This document shows, in pieces, positions 6,700-13,201 of a DNA stretch of 13,528 bases. The notes under the pieces are model-generated. The model had not been told where the DNA came from, did no database searches, and worked only from the letters and a program-made list of their open reading frames with translations. The DNA is from Elusimicrobiota bacterium (lineage in GTDB: Bacteria; Elusimicrobiota; Elusimicrobia; Elusimicrobiales; Elusimicrobiaceae). The stretch is from NCBI GenBank assembly GCA_031271365.1, contig JAISVV010000077.1:1-13528 (forward strand), given 5' to 3'. Made by a program: the position numbers and the translations under genes. Position 1 is the first letter of the stretch. Every line of letters begins with the position of its first letter.

Positions 6700-7761
6700 T
6701 TATTTAGGCAGCCGGCCGGCCAAAATTTCGGCAAACCAGCGGGTGGGCTCGCTCTGGCTTAGGATAATGCGCGCGGTAGAGGTTATGGGCACGGCTAAAA
6801 ACGCGCCGGGTATGCCCCAGATAAGCGCCCAAAACACCAAAGAACCCACTATTGTTACGGGGTGCAAATCAAGGCCGTCGCCTAAAAATTTAGGCTCTAT
6901 AATATTGCCTATCAAAAATTGTATAACGCTTGTCAGCGCCAGCACCAGCCAAAACTGCGGGCCGAAGTTAAATTGTATTATCGCAATAGGCAAAGGCAGC
7001 AAAACGGCCATAATTGAGCCTACGTTGGGTATAAAATTTAAAAATATCGTTAAAACCGCAAAAACCGCGGCCAGCTCCAACCCGACGGAGATATAAACCA
7101 GCCACACTAAAAACCCCGTAAGCAAAGAGGCTACTATGTGTATGTACATATACGCCGATATTTTATTTTGCACTTCTCTTACCACGTTATTTGTAATATT
7201 TGTCGTGCCGCTGCCGATTAAAAAGAAAAACACAAAAATAAGCACCAGCGTGGAGTAAGAAACTATCTGCAGCGTAACGCCGCCGAAGCCGCGCAAAAAG
7301 TTGGTAACCTGCTGCCCGCTTATAAGAGAGGTTATGGTTTGTATGTTAAGGGCTTCCTGCGGCAGCGGCACGCTAAGGCTTTCGATAAAAGCGACTATCC
7401 AGTTAAACGCTTGTATAAGGCGCTCCTGATACGTGCCGGCCACCTGCACAAAATTTGTAACCGAGTTTACCAAAAACATTATCAAAAGCCCCAAAGGCAC
7501 AAACACCAAAACACCGGCGGCTATCACGGCAAGCCACTTTGGCAGTTTAAGTTTACCGCGAAAGAAGCCTATAATAGGCGTCATCATGGTAAAGATAAAA
7601 AAAGATATAACCAAAGGTATCATCACGGCGCGCGTATAGGTTAAAGCTAAAACAAAACAAAACGCCGCCACAAAAAGCAGCGAGATAGTGTTAAGTTTGC
7701 CCCAGACGCCCGGGGCTTCTTCCCGCAGGGTGTGCGGTAAAATTTTATTACTGCCGGTCAT
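6700..7761 (-). CDS. AI-2E family (PF01594-type) membrane permease
   Basis: This inner-membrane protein belongs to the AI-2E/UPF0118 transporter superfamily. Members have been linked to autoinducer-2 export, sodium-proton exchange and other small-solute traffic, so the substrate cannot be read from sequence. The 353-residue protein has about eight hydrophobic segments: about 25-43, 46-67, 75-101, 163-183, 207-227, 229-266, 269-288 and 300-327. Between segments three and four is the large polar loop typical of the family. Signature stretches are NFIPNVGS (242-249) and IIEPKFLGDGLDLHP (287-301). I choose the ATG at 7759-7761, with GGAG upstream. It overlaps the preceding gene by 14 bases, implying coupled translation. 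Upstream in-frame residues are Cys-rich and look like read-through of the neighbour's other frame. Confidence 0.9.
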   Translation of the reverse strand: MTGSNKILPHTLREEAPGVWGKLNTISLLFVAAFCFVLALTYTRAVMIPLVISFFIFTMMTPIIGFFRGKLKLPKWLAVIAAGVLVFVPLGLLIMFLVNSVTNFVQVAGTYQERLIQAFNWIVAFIESLSVPLPQEALNIQTITSLISGQQVTNFLRGFGGVTLQIVSYSTLVLIFVFFFLIGSGTTNITNNVVREVQNKISAYMYIHIVASLLTGFLVWLVYISVGLELAAVFAVLTIFLNFIPNVGSIMAVLLPLPIAIIQFNFGPQFWLVLALTSVIQFLIGNIIEPKFLGDGLDLHPVTIVGSLVFWALIWGIPGAFLAVPITSTARIILSQSEPTRWFAEILAGRLPK

Positions 7762-8239
7762 AGTATTTCTCCATGTCGCGCAACATAAACAAAATGTGGC
7801 CCGTGATTTTATCCAAATCGCGGCAGGCGCTTTCAAAAACCCACCAGTTAAGGCGGTAGGGCAGTTCCCTGCCGGTTATGCTGAGATTTTTGTAATTTGT
7901 GTAAAGTTCGTCGCTCTGCCTGCTGAAGGCCAAAGCGGCTGCTTTTATTTGTTTAACGACGGCGCGGTTTTCAAACACAAAATCTTTTTTATTGACGGCC
8001 TGATAATCAAAACGCGTGCGCTGCCAAAAATCCTGCGCGCCGTCTGCAAGGACGCGCAGCTCCAAAACGCCGGCGCGGAACTCTTCCTGAAAGGTTAAAT
8101 CGCGCGGCGCGCTTTTGCGGCGGTGCTGCGCGGCAAGCGTTTCTAACCTTTGCAAAAAAAAGCCGAGTTTAGAGTTGATATTTTTAAGCCCGCTTTCGGT
8201 TTGCTCTATAACTTCAAGCATTATTTTTACGTCAAGCAT
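7748..8239 (-). CDS. Unknown helical protein between a histidine kinase and a permease
   Basis: I do not recognise this 163-residue protein. It is rich in Leu, Arg, Lys and Gln with regular heptad-like spacing, has no signal peptide or membrane segment, and is probably an all-helical cytoplasmic protein. Aromatic residues cluster towards the end (YRLNWWVFE at 127-135, YY near the C terminus). It contains no receiver-domain motifs, so it is not an ordinary response regulator. The ATG overlaps the stop codon of the kinase gene (TAATG) and the 3' end overlaps the permease start, so the three genes are clearly co-translated. An alternative start at Met7 (8219-8221) is equally plausible because neither has a Shine-Dalgarno motif. 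The context suggests a signalling or regulatory partner, but this is inference. Confidence 0.8.
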   Translation of the reverse strand: MLDVKIMLEVIEQTESGLKNINSKLGFFLQRLETLAAQHRRKSAPRDLTFQEEFRAGVLELRVLADGAQDFWQRTRFDYQAVNKKDFVFENRAVVKQIKAAALAFSRQSDELYTNYKNLSITGRELPYRLNWWVFESACRDLDKITGHILFMLRDMEKYYDRQ

Positions 8240-9009
8240 TATTTTTTGGGGAAACGCAAAGAAATAATCGTCCCCACCCCGTACTGCGAGCGCACCGAAA
8301 TAGTGCCGCCGTGCACGCTCATTATGCGCTTTACAAGCGCAAGGCCAAGCCCCCAGCCTTCTATCTGGCCGGTAAAGAAATCGTCCACCTGATAAAATTT
8401 GTCAAATATTTTATTTACTTCCCCTTCTTTTATGCCCACGCCGTTATCGGCCACGGCCAGCACGTCTTTTTGGCCTTCTTCGTAGTAAAAAAGACGTATT
8501 TTTTTGGGCGTATTATTGTTAAATTTTATGGCATTGTCCATAAGCTCTTCCACGGCGATGGAAAGAAGGGCTTTGTCGGCAAAAATTTCCGTTTGGGGGT
8601 CGCACTTAATTTCCACGGCGGGGCCTTGAAGGCGCATGGTGTTGTCGGAGGATAAAACGTTTATGGAATCATCGCGCAAAACGCATTTGCCGGAGACGTC
8701 GTTTAACAAAGCGCACACCTTAACGGCGGATTTTTTAACGTCGCCCGCGCTTAAATCGTTAATGCTTGAAAAGCGCACAAGTTTATCCACCAGAAGGGCC
8801 AGCTTTTCGCCCTGTTTATTTATATCCAAAAGCGCCTTGGAGACGAAAGCGGAAAGCTCCTCCCCTTTGCTTTGCGATAAAATGGCCTCGCTGTAGCCGT
8901 TTATTATTGAAAGCGGCGTTTTTAGTTTATGCGAGATTAAAGAAAGCACTTTGGCCGCAGGGTCTTTCTCTTGCGCGGAGGCTGTGTTTTTAAGTTTTTT
9001 TTCTTCCAT
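8239..9009 (-). CDS. Soluble sensorless histidine kinase
   Basis: This 256-residue protein is a two-component histidine kinase core. A HisKA-type dimerisation helix carries SHKLKTPL with phosphoacceptor His27. It is followed by a HATPase domain with N box ELMDNAIKFN (Asn159), G1 box DNGVGI (188-193), F box IFDKFYQ (201-207) and G2 box GWGLGL (218-223). No membrane segment, PAS or GAF domain precedes the His box, so it must be cytoplasmic and take its signal from a partner. Lys28 occupies the place just after the His that is usually Glu or Asp, the expected general base for autophosphorylation. No response regulator is encoded beside it. The gene lies 17 bases after the barrel gene and shares a TAATG junction with the next gene. 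A weak AAGGG ribosome site lies about ten bases upstream. Confidence 0.93.
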   Translation of the reverse strand: MEEKKLKNTASAQEKDPAAKVLSLISHKLKTPLSIINGYSEAILSQSKGEELSAFVSKALLDINKQGEKLALLVDKLVRFSSINDLSAGDVKKSAVKVCALLNDVSGKCVLRDDSINVLSSDNTMRLQGPAVEIKCDPQTEIFADKALLSIAVEELMDNAIKFNNNTPKKIRLFYYEEGQKDVLAVADNGVGIKEGEVNKIFDKFYQVDDFFTGQIEGWGLGLALVKRIMSVHGGTISVRSQYGVGTIISLRFPKK

Positions 9010-9026
9010 ATAAAATAAACCCTTAA

Positions 9027-9872
9027 TTAAAACCTTAAACTTACGGCCGCGCCGTAAAAGTCGCGGTCGGTTTGGCCGCTTATAAAGAGGTGGTTATAAG
9101 ATAAATCAAAATACCACCCCGGCGCAAAATTAACCGAAGAAAATAATAAAAGCGAATGCATATTTTTTTGCCTGTACATTTCTATATAGCGGTAAGAAAT
9201 AAAATTATCGCTGCGGCTTAGACTTGAGAGCCACTTTATTTTTAAGCCCGCCGAGCCTTTGGGCAGGCCCAGGGTATAATCCAACGTGCCTAAGTCGGCG
9301 AGTTCCTGCTGGTTTAAGACGCTGTCCACAGCCGCCACCCCGCCGATGCCGGATAAATACTGATACATATTGCCGCCAAACTCAAAAGCGTATCTTTCAA
9401 AGAAAGAGATGTTTACCCCCGCCTCCCAGGCAAGCTGTTTAAAGGATTCTTTAACTTCGGAGCCGGCGCGGCGCACGGGCGCGTCATTGTCCGCGTAGGC
9501 AACGCTTATATACCCGCTGGAAAAAGATTCGTTGACATCGTCGCGGTTAATATCGGTGGAAAATATAAATTTACCGCCCAGGGCGCTGGCGCCGTTGCCG
9601 TTGCCGGGATAATAAAAGGGTTTTAAGGCAAACCCCATATCGCGCAGGCGCAGCATAAAAGGCAGCCTGAAGGCATAGACGTGATTGGCGAAGTTATCAT
9701 GCTCCGTCAGCTCAAACTCTGCGCCGGCGGCAAACGCGTAAGCGGGCCGCACCGACACGGAAACATTATTGCGCCAAAAACTTGAATTATAGATAAAACT
9801 GTCGGACACGCTCAAAGCCCGCGCGGCCGGTGAGGCGCACAACAGCAGGGCGCAAAGTATAAATTTTCTCAT
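9027..9872 (-). CDS. Predicted small outer-membrane beta-barrel protein
   Basis: I do not recognise a named family. The 281-residue protein has a clear signal peptide (about 1-19, ending AARA). Its body has short alternating hydrophobic and polar strands rich in aromatic residues, for example WYFDLSYNHLFIS near the end. It ends in AAVSLRF with terminal Phe, the usual signal recognised by the BAM machinery. No plug or OmpA-like domain is visible. Roughly ten to twelve strands seem possible, which would fit a small barrel, but the count is a guess. The ATG has no Shine-Dalgarno site, and a promoter-like pair suggests a leaderless message. It is the first gene of a run that continues with the kinase, the helical protein and the permease. 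Confidence 0.8.
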   Translation of the reverse strand: MRKFILCALLLCASPAARALSVSDSFIYNSSFWRNNVSVSVRPAYAFAAGAEFELTEHDNFANHVYAFRLPFMLRLRDMGFALKPFYYPGNGNGASALGGKFIFSTDINRDDVNESFSSGYISVAYADNDAPVRRAGSEVKESFKQLAWEAGVNISFFERYAFEFGGNMYQYLSGIGGVAAVDSVLNQQELADLGTLDYTLGLPKGSAGLKIKWLSSLSRSDNFISYRYIEMYRQKNMHSLLLFSSVNFAPGWYFDLSYNHLFISGQTDRDFYGAAVSLRF

Positions 9873-9878
9873 ATATTA

Positions 9879-9907
9879 AGAATAGCAAAAAGCCAAATAA
9901 TAAACAA
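9879..9907 (-). promoter_or_regulatory. Predicted promoter for the barrel-kinase-permease operon
   Basis: On the minus strand TTGTTT (9902-9907) and TATTCT (9879-9884) are exactly 17 bases apart. Only six bases separate the -10 from the ATG, so the message would begin at or next to the start codon. No ribosome site is present, which fits a leaderless transcript. Confidence 0.45.
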
Positions 9908-9926
9908 TATTTTGTAAAATGAAACT

Positions 9927-11108
9927 ATGAAAAGGCTTTTAATTTTACCGCTTTTATTTTTAACCGCAGCGGCAAACGCCGCGCGCATAGAGCGCGGCCC
10001 CTACGCCGAAGACCCTGCCCACACAACTATGGTGCTTAAATGGGCCACCGACGTGCCCAGCGCCGCCTGGGTGGAATACGGGCCCTTGGGGCAATGCTCG
10101 CAGCTTATGGCTGTTTCGGCAAAAAAGATAGAACATTCTTTAACTTTGCACGGCCTTATAGCAAACACCAAATTTTGCTATAAAATCTACGTGCAAAACG
10201 CCGAGGAAACCGGCGTGCAGGAACCGGTTGAAGGCCATTTTCAAACCTTGTTTTCGCCGGAACGTAAAATTGTTAATTTTTCCGTTATAGGCAATACCTC
10301 CGCGCCGCGGGACGGGCGGGATACGGGGCCGCTTAAAGAAGCTTTGGCCGGCGCCCTTGCCGCCCACGAGGCCGATTTTGTGCTGCATACGGGCAACCTG
10401 GTTTCAACCGGCCTGATTGCCGACGCTCAGGCCGAGTTTTTTACCCCCTTTGCAAACTATCTTAAAAATACGCCCCTTTTATCGGCCGTGGGCAAAGACG
10501 AATACGGCCCCGACGGCGACACCGAGCTGGGCCGCGGTTTTTTAACGGCAAATTACCGCAAAATACACTCCATGCCCTGGAGCAGGGGCACGCCCAATTA
10601 TTATTATATTGACACCGCCAACGCGCGCATAATAGTTTTGGATACCAATAAAGTTTTTGACACCTGGGGCGCGCCGGCGCTGGCTGATAAATCGCCGCAG
10701 TTTAACTGGCTTAAAACGGCGCTTTCTTCCGCGGGCGCGGGCAAGTGGAAGATAGTTGTAATGCATCACCCCGTTTATTCCAGCGGCCCGCAGGAAGACA
10801 GGCTAAGCCGCCTTCTTGCCCCTGTATTTGAAGCAAACAGGGTAAACCTTGTAATCCAAGGCCATCAGGGCGCCTACGAACGCACCCAGCCCATAAGGCG
10901 CGAAGAGGCGGCCCAAAACGGGCCGGTTTATATCACCATCGGCGGCGGCGGAAAAACATTGGAGCCCGCAGCCTATAAAAACGAATGGGGCGCAAAATAC
11001 TTTGAAGTGCCGCACTTTGCCCACATACAAATTGTGGACCGCAAACTTGCCCTGCGCGTCTACACGCACGACAACAAACGCATAGACGCTTTGGATATAC
11101 ATTTGTAA
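9927..11108 (+). CDS. Secreted purple-acid-phosphatase-like protein, probable pseudoenzyme
   Basis: This 393-residue exported protein has a signal peptide (1-18, ending ANA), an N-terminal fibronectin-III-like domain typical of purple acid phosphatases (about 20-108), and a calcineurin-like metallophosphoesterase fold (about 115-393). The fold is easy to follow, but the metal-binding motifs are altered. GDxG is IGNTS (121-125), GDxx is TGNLV (155-159), GNHE is GKDE (189-192), and GHxH is GHQG (312-315). His280 in VMHHPVYSS and His313 remain, as does the flanking AYER (316-319). Both metal-ligand Asp residues are Asn, and the Asn ligand and last His are lost, so two-metal catalysis looks impossible. 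The reading frame is intact, so it is not a decayed gene. It may bind a phosphoester or glycan. The ATG has no ribosome site. Confidence 0.88.
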   Translation: MKRLLILPLLFLTAAANAARIERGPYAEDPAHTTMVLKWATDVPSAAWVEYGPLGQCSQLMAVSAKKIEHSLTLHGLIANTKFCYKIYVQNAEETGVQEPVEGHFQTLFSPERKIVNFSVIGNTSAPRDGRDTGPLKEALAGALAAHEADFVLHTGNLVSTGLIADAQAEFFTPFANYLKNTPLLSAVGKDEYGPDGDTELGRGFLTANYRKIHSMPWSRGTPNYYYIDTANARIIVLDTNKVFDTWGAPALADKSPQFNWLKTALSSAGAGKWKIVVMHHPVYSSGPQEDRLSRLLAPVFEANRVNLVIQGHQGAYERTQPIRREEAAQNGPVYITIGGGGKTLEPAAYKNEWGAKYFEVPHFAHIQIVDRKLALRVYTHDNKRIDALDIHL

Positions 11109-11119
11109 TTTTGTATAAT
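11091..11119 (+). promoter_or_regulatory. Predicted promoter for the tRNA-Val locus
   Basis: TTGGAT (11091-11096, inside the last codons of the preceding gene) and a perfect TATAAT (11114-11119) are 17 bases apart. Transcription would begin near 11126 and run through both 68-base units into the tRNA, placing the units in the precursor's 5' leader. Confidence 0.55.
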
Positions 11120-11145
11120 TTGTAAAGATAAGCAGAAAAAGCAAC

Positions 11146-11213
11146 AATTTAAGCCCAGTTGGCCCAGTTAAATAAAGCCTGCACCAACTGCGCCTAATAA
11201 GTGGAAAGAGAAT
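11146..11213 (+). repeat. tRNA-derived palindromic tandem unit, copy 1
   Basis: This 68-base unit matches copy 2 at 65 of 68 positions. It opens with the same bases as the tRNA-Val 5' flank and acceptor strand (AATTTAAGCCCAGTTGGC). At 11183-11194 it carries the exact reverse complement of the tRNA D-arm segment 11298-11309. The unit can therefore fold: 11153-11162 pairs with 11184-11193 with one mismatch and a 21-base loop. Confidence 0.85.
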
Positions 11214-11281
11214 AATTTAAGCCCAGTTGGCCTAATTAAATAAAGCCTGCACCAACTGCGCCTAATAAGTGAAAAGAGAAT
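11214..11281 (+). repeat. tRNA-derived palindromic tandem unit, copy 2
   Basis: This is the second 68-base unit, directly abutting copy 1 and differing at three positions. Its inverted D-arm segment is at 11251-11262. One base later, at 11283, the same opening bases recur and lead into the true tRNA, so the tRNA sits where a third unit would begin. Confidence 0.85.
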
Positions 11282-11289
11282 AAATTTAA

Positions 11290-11362
11290 GCCCAGTTGGC
11301 GCAGTTGGTAGCGCGTTCCCTTGACATGGGAAAGGTCACAGGTTCAAGTCCTGTACTGGGCA
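11290..11362 (+). tRNA. tRNA-Val (anticodon GAC)
   Basis: The 73-base sequence folds into a full cloverleaf. It has a perfect 7-pair acceptor stem (GCCCAGT / ACTGGGC), a D stem GCGC/GCGC, an anticodon stem TTCCC/GGGAA with loop TTGACAT, and a T stem ACAGG/CCTGT with loop TTCAAGT. The anticodon GAC reads valine codons GUC and GUU. The discriminator base is A, and the CCA tail is not encoded. The gene is followed six bases later by a terminator. Confidence 0.96.
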
Positions 11363-11367
11363 AATTT

Positions 11368-11397
11368 AAAGCCGCCTGTGAGGGCGGTTTTTGTTTG
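11368..11397 (+). terminator. Rho-independent terminator after tRNA-Val
   Basis: A 9-pair stem (11368-11376 with 11383-11391, one G-T pair) with a GCCGCC/GGCGG core and a 6-base loop is followed by a T-rich run. It ends the tRNA transcript and separates it from the next protein gene. With the promoter, the two repeat units and the tRNA, it accounts for most of the stretch 11109-11459. I saw only a weak promoter candidate for the following gene. Confidence 0.8.
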
Positions 11398-11459
11398 TAT
11401 AAGTTTCAATGCGCTTAATTATTTGCTACCTTAATAAAAACAAATGAAAGGAGTTGAAA

Positions 11460-12041
11460 ATGAAAAAAATCCTGATACTCTGCGCCGCGCTGCCGCTTAT
11501 TGCCGGCCTCTGGGCCATGCCCGCCGCGGCCAAAAAAACCGATAACGCGCGCTTATTTTTTGACGAACTTAAAAAGCATTGCGGCAATGCCTACGAAGGC
11601 GCGGAAACCGCCGGCGGAGGCGCTTTCGGGGGCGAAAAGCTGGTTATGCACGTGCGCTCCTGCAAGAAAAACGAAATAAAAATACCTTTTTTTGTCGGCG
11701 AAAATAAATCCAGAACATGGATACTGACTTTAAAGGGCGGCAAAATCCTTTTAAAACACGACCACCGCCATCAAGACGGCACGCCGGAAGAAGGCAACAC
11801 AATGTACGGCGGGCCGGCGGTTACGCAAGGCTCTAAAGAGCTGCAAATCTTCCCGGCGGACCAGCAAACCTTGGATATGCTTCCGGCAACAATAGGCAAT
11901 GTGTGGTGGATAGAGTTAAGCGAGACTTCTTTTACCTACAACCTGCGCCGCGTAACCACCGACAGGCACGTGGCCGCTAAATTTGATTTTTCCAAAAAGC
12001 TGCAGCAGACGCCGAGCGCACCCTGGGGCTGGAAAGATTAA
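11460..12041 (+). CDS. Conserved secreted protein of unknown function
   Basis: This 193-residue protein has a signal peptide (about 1-24, ending AAA) and no other membrane segment, so it is periplasmic or secreted. The mature part contains LLKHDHRHQDGTPEEGNTMYGG (about 96-117), IFPADQQTLDMLPA and VWWIEL. It ends with FDFSKKL and APWGW. I remember this combination from uncharacterised secreted proteins in several phyla, but I know no function. The His/Asp-rich HDHRH stretch could bind a metal; this is inference. Two Cys (41 and about 67) could form a disulfide. The start is the ATG at 11460, seven bases after AGGAG. A TTG at 11454 is too close to that site. It is 8 bases upstream of the glycoside-hydrolase gene and probably shares its transcript. 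Confidence 0.85.
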   Translation: MKKILILCAALPLIAGLWAMPAAAKKTDNARLFFDELKKHCGNAYEGAETAGGGAFGGEKLVMHVRSCKKNEIKIPFFVGENKSRTWILTLKGGKILLKHDHRHQDGTPEEGNTMYGGPAVTQGSKELQIFPADQQTLDMLPATIGNVWWIELSETSFTYNLRRVTTDRHVAAKFDFSKKLQQTPSAPWGWKD

Positions 12042-12049
12042 ATAACTCC

Positions 12050-13201
12050 ATGAAACGGTTTTTTGCTATTTTTTTACTTTTATTTTTTGCCGCCGCCGCG
12101 CACGCGCAGCTGCGCGGCGCGTGGATAGCCTCGGTGCGCAATATAGACTGGCCAAGCTCGCAAAACTTAAGCGCGCGGGAGCAGCAGCAGGAACTTGGCA
12201 AAATGCTTGACGGCCTCAAAGAGCTGGGCATCAGCGACGTCTTTTTGCAGGTGCGCCCCGATGCGGCCGTTCTTTGGCCCTCCGATTTAGAGCCTTACAG
12301 CAGCTTTTTAACCGGCGTCTGCGGCAAAGACCCGGGCTACGACCCTTTGGCCTTTGCCGTCAAACAAGCGCATATGCGCGGCCTTAAGCTGCACGCCTGG
12401 TTTAACCCTTACCGCGCTAAAGACAAGGGCAGCGCGCCTTTATGCAAAAACCACCCCGCCGTAAAACACCCGGCGTGGGTTATACCCTACGGCGAAGAGC
12501 TTATCTTTGACCCGGGCAACCCCGCCGCGCAAAAGCATATAATAAAAATTATAATGCAGGCCGTTAAAAAATACGATATTGACGGCGTGCATCTTGATGA
12601 TTATTTTTACCCATACCCCGTGGCGCGGCTGCCCTTTAACGACGATAAAACCTACAAAAAATACGCAAAGAAAAACCAAAGTTTACAAGACTGGCGGCGG
12701 GAAAATATAAATAATTTTATCCGCTCTTTGCGCCGCGCCGTTAAAAAAGCAAAGCCCGGCATTGCCTTTGGCATAAGCCCCTTTGGCATTTGGTGCAATG
12801 CCGCCGCGTGCGAGGGCGGCTCGGCCACGCGCGGGCTTAGCGCAAATACAAATATCTACGCCGACAGCCGCCTTTGGCTGCGCGAGGGCCTGCTTGATTA
12901 TATTATCCCGCAGCTTTACTGGCCCATAGGCTTTAAAGCCGCGCCGCACGAAGTGCTTTTAGACTGGTGGAGCAAAGAAGTCAGGGCGGCAAACAACGGC
13001 ACAAAGTTTTACGTGGGCGTAGGCCTGTATCAATTTGCCGCCGGTATGTGGAGCGACGAAGACGAACTTTTAAAACAAGCCGCCCTTGCCCAAACCGCAG
13101 GCAATGTAGAGGGCTTTGTGTATTTTAGCGCAAAAGATATATTATCGAATAAGCGCGGCGCAAAGAAGATAATAGCCTCACTTAATAATACCGCGCTTTA
13201 G
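12050..13201 (+). CDS. Secreted GHL10/DUF187 glycoside hydrolase-like protein (DigH/YngK family)
   Basis: The 383-residue protein belongs to the glycosyl-hydrolase-like 10 family. Escherichia coli DigH, from this family, cleaves denuded peptidoglycan glycan strands in the envelope. A signal peptide (1-19, ending AHA) leads into a TIM-barrel core with family motifs RGAWIASVRNIDWPS (22-36), FLQVRPDA (65-72), HAWFNPYR (115-122) and the acidic DGVHLDDYFYPYP (178-190), where Asp183 and Asp184 are candidate catalytic residues. GISPFGIW (241-248) and IIPQLYWPIG (285-294) follow. There is no lipobox, unlike DigH, so it is probably soluble. It begins 8 bases after the previous gene without a good ribosome site, suggesting coupling. 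Its last 24 bases overlap the end of the convergent GH3 gene. Confidence 0.9.
   Translation: MKRFFAIFLLLFFAAAAHAQLRGAWIASVRNIDWPSSQNLSAREQQQELGKMLDGLKELGISDVFLQVRPDAAVLWPSDLEPYSSFLTGVCGKDPGYDPLAFAVKQAHMRGLKLHAWFNPYRAKDKGSAPLCKNHPAVKHPAWVIPYGEELIFDPGNPAAQKHIIKIIMQAVKKYDIDGVHLDDYFYPYPVARLPFNDDKTYKKYAKKNQSLQDWRRENINNFIRSLRRAVKKAKPGIAFGISPFGIWCNAAACEGGSATRGLSANTNIYADSRLWLREGLLDYIIPQLYWPIGFKAAPHEVLLDWWSKEVRAANNGTKFYVGVGLYQFAAGMWSDEDELLKQAALAQTAGNVEGFVYFSAKDILSNKRGAKKIIASLNNTAL

Noticed and set aside
6687..6701. A terminator after the permease gene
   Set aside because: AACCG/CGGTT is only a 5-pair stem overlapping the stop codon, with a short T run. It is too weak to call.
11146..11281. A short CRISPR array or integron attC sites
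   Set aside because: The two 68-base units abut directly with no spacers, and they do not match the RYYYAAC/GTTRRRY ends of attC sites.
11120..11289. A T-box or other riboswitch in the leader before tRNA-Val
   Set aside because: There is no T-box sequence or specifier loop, and the downstream gene is a tRNA, not an aminoacyl-tRNA synthetase or amino-acid gene.
11399..11446. A promoter for the gene at 11460
   Set aside because: TTTCAA and TACCTT can be placed 17 bases apart, but both hexamers match the consensus poorly, so I do not list it as a feature.
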